A stretch of DNA of 64,000 nucleotides, from assembly GCA_023333565.1 (NCBI GenBank), contig JAJKFH010004053.1:3038001-3102000 (forward strand), written 5' to 3'. The stretch's first letter is position 1, and every line of letters starts with the position of its first letter. Position numbers and translations under genes: made by a program. Origin of the DNA: Puffinus mauretanicus (taxonomy: Eukaryota; Chordata; Aves; Procellariiformes; Procellariidae). The notes under the pieces are model-generated. The model was given only the letters and a program-made list of their open reading frames with translations. It did no database searches and had not been told where the DNA came from. Shown here piece after piece: positions 60,201 to 64,000 of the stretch.

Positions 60201-63200
60201 CTGGTAGTTCTCAATTCTCTGGTCAGTCCTTGTTCTTAAGTTTCTTGATTAATGCCCACCGTGACTTTCATCTACTTCTTTTATCTGTCTCCCAGACAGA
60301 GTTTGCCTGCCATTACCTAGGGCCAGCACACCCCAGTGAGATGGCACATTTTGTCCCTGCTTCTGAAATAGTGGCTCAGATGCAGACAGTCCTCACTGCT
60401 CCGGTCAGCAACTACTTGAAATGTTGGCTTCTTTTTACCGCATTTTCCACAGTGACCTTGTCAGAAAGTGAGATGACAATGTAGAGAGATCTGACCAAGC
60501 TGAGAATTAAGGTGAAGCTATCCAAAAGCAAGCTTAAGGCATAGACAGACTTTGCATTTTTGAGAGCAGCAGACTGTTGGGAGCAGCAGAGTGGCCTTCA
60601 TAAGGGATATTACGGCTGGTCTGCCTGGTTTGCCTTTGCCTTTTTCTGGAGAAGATGGGAAGTGGCTGTTCAAGCCCGGGGCACTCCCCAGAGGTTGACT
60701 TCCACTCCTGAGGGCACTCCACATGCTCACCTACCACTGAAGGCTCCATCCAGAGATGGTGGTGGGAGCTACTGCCAGGGAAGGAAAGACATTCCCAATA
60801 ATAGGGCATCCATCCATATGACCCCTTTTGACAGCAAGAGCAACAAAACCTACTTTGGCCATGGCACTCTACTCGTTATCCCCAGAGTTCATCCTTTTCA
60901 CTTGCAGGGCAGTAGCAAGAAAGTAAATAAGCTACAACTTGCTTGGGGAAGGAGTTTGGGCAGGAGATCGAGACCAGGCCCACAATTTGTTTGACCACGG
61001 AGGCTAAGATCCTGCCCCTGTACAAAGCAAATATATGCATTGGTTTGTCTATGGGATGACAAAATTCAGCTTAGCCTGCATCACAGGGAATCCTTGAGCT
61101 AACCCTGCAGTTCACGTCTGCAGAGACCTCTACTGTTTCTGCTGTTGGAGCTGGGTGGTTTGAACTTGGCTCTGGTCCCTCTCCTCTACACTTCACACGA
61201 CAGGACTGACTTGCCCTCTGAGGGGAAACAGAATTAAAACAAAGGAAATGGTTTGCCTGATATAGCTAATTCTGCATTTCGTATCAGTTAATCTGGGTAA
61301 GTCATCACCAGTTTAGTGTCAAATAGACAAAAATCAATACCTTGTGTATTTGAAAGCAGCCTTCTCTTTCCAGCCTCTCTAAATCAGCATCTTCCAGCTA
61401 AGTGTCGTGTCGGCCCTCCCGATCCAGGGCTGCTGTCTGGCATCCAGTTACACGCTAGAATTAAAAGCTATTACTTTCTGTTGGAGACAAGCTGCTGGGG
61501 ACTGAAAGACCTTTTAACAGTGCTCATTACTGATCTTTCAGACACAGCCCAGGCACGGTCTTCCCCACATATCATGGCCAATTGTCAATAATACCAGTAA
61601 GGCTTCTGATTAAAGTCCTGCTTCCACAAATTTTTGGGGTGTTCCACACAAAGAATGTCCATAGCTACAGACCAGCTTTGGTGTTTTTAGCATGGCGTGG
61701 GTTTTTTTTTTACTTTCAGCAATGAAAATACCATACGCTATTGTATCTTTAGTTCCATCCAATCTCATCTAACTGCCAGTACAGGCTACTACATATTGAT
61801 AGGATTTCTACTATCTTCATTTGCTTTGGACTCTTCAGGGAAATATTTTAACCCAAGTTTCCAGTGTTAGATTTCATTCAACCATGAAAACATTCTTGTT
61901 GTTATAGGACAGTATAAAATCTCAGTTCTAGAAACTTCGGATCTGAAGTACAAACAGGTATTCATTTGAACAGCAAAAAGAAGAAACTACATTTTCCTTT
62001 CATTATTGATAATATATATTCATTTGCCAACTCCAACTGTATTGCTTAACTGTAGAAAACAGGTGAATATTACACTAAATCTGAATTAACAAGACTCATA
62101 GGTGATGGTGACATTGCTAGTCAAGGCACAGGTCCAGCAGAAACACTTGGAGTAGGCCTGCTTTTTAAATCCAAATCCTTTTTCCAGGTCCTCTCTAAGT
62201 GCCCAGAGTGAGCCATGTCCTTCACAGAGACTATCCATAAACAAAGCAGAACAGCACAGACTGAACAAGGAGCTGCCTAGAGCTAGCCAGAAGTAAAAGC
62301 CAAGTATGGTCCCCACGCTCACTGCATGTGATGCATAGGTGTATACATGCATCAGTGGAGTGTCAGAAGTAACTGAAGGACCTTTGCTGATCTGGGCTCC
62401 AGCCTGGAAGACAGTTGGGCAAGACAAACAGAAAATCAACTCTGGCTTTGTTTAGGAAAAATGGCATACAGCATTTTGACAAGTAACTTCAATGGGCAGA
62501 AGAACCAGTGAAAAATTAGTGCTATATTGCGGGGAAAAATGCTTTCTAAAGCAAAAGGTATTGAGCAATGGTCCCCCTGAAAAAGCAAAGTCATTATTGT
62601 AGCCTGGATCTGGTGTTTAGCAAGCAATCCGCCATCATCTCAAATACCGAAAGCCACACTGACTCTCTCTTTGCACACACAGTAGAGTCTCTGCTTGTTA
62701 GCAGCATAGAAAGGAGGAGGCAGGTAATTCACCAAAGGGTGTCTGGTCTCTCTGAAAACCTTGAGACTTTTTCTCTGTTGTAACTCCATTCACCTCCGTG
62801 CAGTTGCACCAGAGATAATTTTGGTCTGCTTTTTCTCCTGTTGGTTTTGGGTAAGAAATAAAAGCCTGCTGTGTAACTGTGGTACCCAGAGTCAGAAAAA
62901 CATGGGCAAAAGTTAATAAAGAAGGAGCACTTGGTGGACTACACTTTAAAGGTCAGGGATTCTTGTGGTTGCTCATGAGCAGCAAAAGAACCCCTAAACT
63001 TCCGCTTCTAGTAAAAAACAAATCTTTACATAGCAACAACTTCTATTGTTGAAGGCTATTTCCTAGCTGCAGATTATCTCACAGATCGAAAGAGTTAGCG
63101 GTACCCGCTACCCCACACAGGTTTACAGAATTGGCTTCACTATCTCAAGACATGGGAAGCACCTTACTTCTTCCATTTGAAAGAGGGAGCTGGCACAATA

Positions 63201-64000
63201 ACTCGTGTAGCCTCTCCCAGGGTTGGTTCAGATCCATTCTGCTCCCAGTGTAGCAAAAGGGCTAAATAATCTCATGATGAGAAGAAATTTCTGCCCCTGG
63301 TTGGCTTGAATGGAAAAGCCTATTAGACAAGGTTTGGTGTGGAAGCTGAAGGCTGCCTTTAACCTTGCAAGCATTTCACATTTTTGCCACTGGAAGCCAC
63401 CCCGGGCTCTTTATTTGTTGCTCTGCTTTTTCCGTTTCCATATCAATTCCATCAAATAATCAGATTGTCTCAGTGACAAGAAAATGACTCAGACATTACA
63501 AAATAAAGAGCACATCAGCCATAAATTTGCACTTGCTGAATGACCATCCTTTCAATCTTAATGAGGCCGAATGGTTTCAAGACTGTTTTGAGTGGTCTGT
63601 ACCATTATCAAGATGCTTAAAAGTTGATCCTGAAAACATTTAGTAGTTGCATCTTCAAACTGTTATCTCATCCAGGGTTTGCTATCCAGGTGGCAATCTT
63701 TAATCATTAAAAGGCACAGGAAAAAAAATGTTCTTTTTAAGGAGAAATGGCTCATAGCAAAATAAAAGGAAGTCTTCTCTCATGCGTCTGAGCCTTTAGC
63801 AATCAGTCTGCTTTTGCCACACAGCACTGTGCTTGGAGCATGGAAATATTGTTAAAAGAAAAGAACTTGGTTCATGAGGAAAACCCACAAAGAGGGATTT
63901 CCTCATTCAGGAGAGAGATTGCTTATGAGCAAAAAAATGTTGGGGACTGCTGGCAGACTGAAGAACTGGAAGAATGCTGGGTCCCACCAACATTTCACAG
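57293..64000. other. Intronic stretch downstream of the COLEC12 exon
   Basis: About 6.7 kb to the window end. I looked for the next collectin-12 coding sequence (the VVEKMDNV-type start of the coiled-coil stalk) and did not find it. No mobile element or RNA gene was recognised. Frames at 58579-59064, 60560-60994 and 62086-62439 have no known relatives. Confidence 0.6.

Overview
The window looks like bird genomic DNA, almost entirely non-coding and most likely intronic. Three lines of evidence point to a bird: LINE copies whose 3' ends carry the CR1-type 8-bp repeat (read as ATCATAGA on the + strand), a solo LTR of a type abundant in avian genomes, and no Alu, L1 or other mammalian repeats that I can see. 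The species cannot be named from the sequence.

The only host protein-coding sequence I can support is one 123-nt exon at 57164-57286 (+). It encodes the membrane anchor of collectin-12 (COLEC12, scavenger receptor CL-P1), a type II membrane scavenger receptor. It has a clean acceptor and donor and is in phase 1 on both sides. I found neither the exon(s) for the N-terminal cytoplasmic tail nor the next exon, which begins the coiled-coil stalk. I therefore read 1-57163 as mostly one long upstream intron and 57287-64000 as the start of the following intron. A different gene or a lncRNA within the first part cannot be excluded.

Layout: 1-4.5 kb holds three GC/CpG-rich patches (about 1.0-1.8, 2.0-2.45 and 4.38-4.53 kb), one with a CCG tract and one with a G-rich quadruplex candidate. 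A decayed 1.7-kb CR1 copy with reverse-transcriptase remnants is at 6.57-8.29 kb. A 41-bp x 4 minisatellite is at 19.0 kb, a GC-rich patch with an exon-like segment and a quadruplex motif at 20.7-20.96 kb, and a pentanucleotide array at 22.2 kb. A relic of a non-CR1 LINE lies near 24.2-24.4 kb, and a related pair of short dispersed repeats at 28.45 and 29.9 kb. Three old CR1-like relics are at 33.8, 40.6 and 44.0 kb. A 77-bp end-to-end remnant of an LTR is at 35.28 kb. Younger CR1 copies are at 48.86 kb (long open reading frame) and 51.67 kb (fold-back), and a solo LTR is at 54.75 kb. All six CR1-type copies lie antisense to COLEC12.

I see no operon-like or defence-like gene system, no RNA gene and no CRISPR array. 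The observations worth a second look are small-scale: the frame-neutral membrane-anchor exon, the fold-back CR1, the MITE-like LTR remnant, the TGACG array, the non-CR1 LINE relic and the CpG-rich region at the left end.
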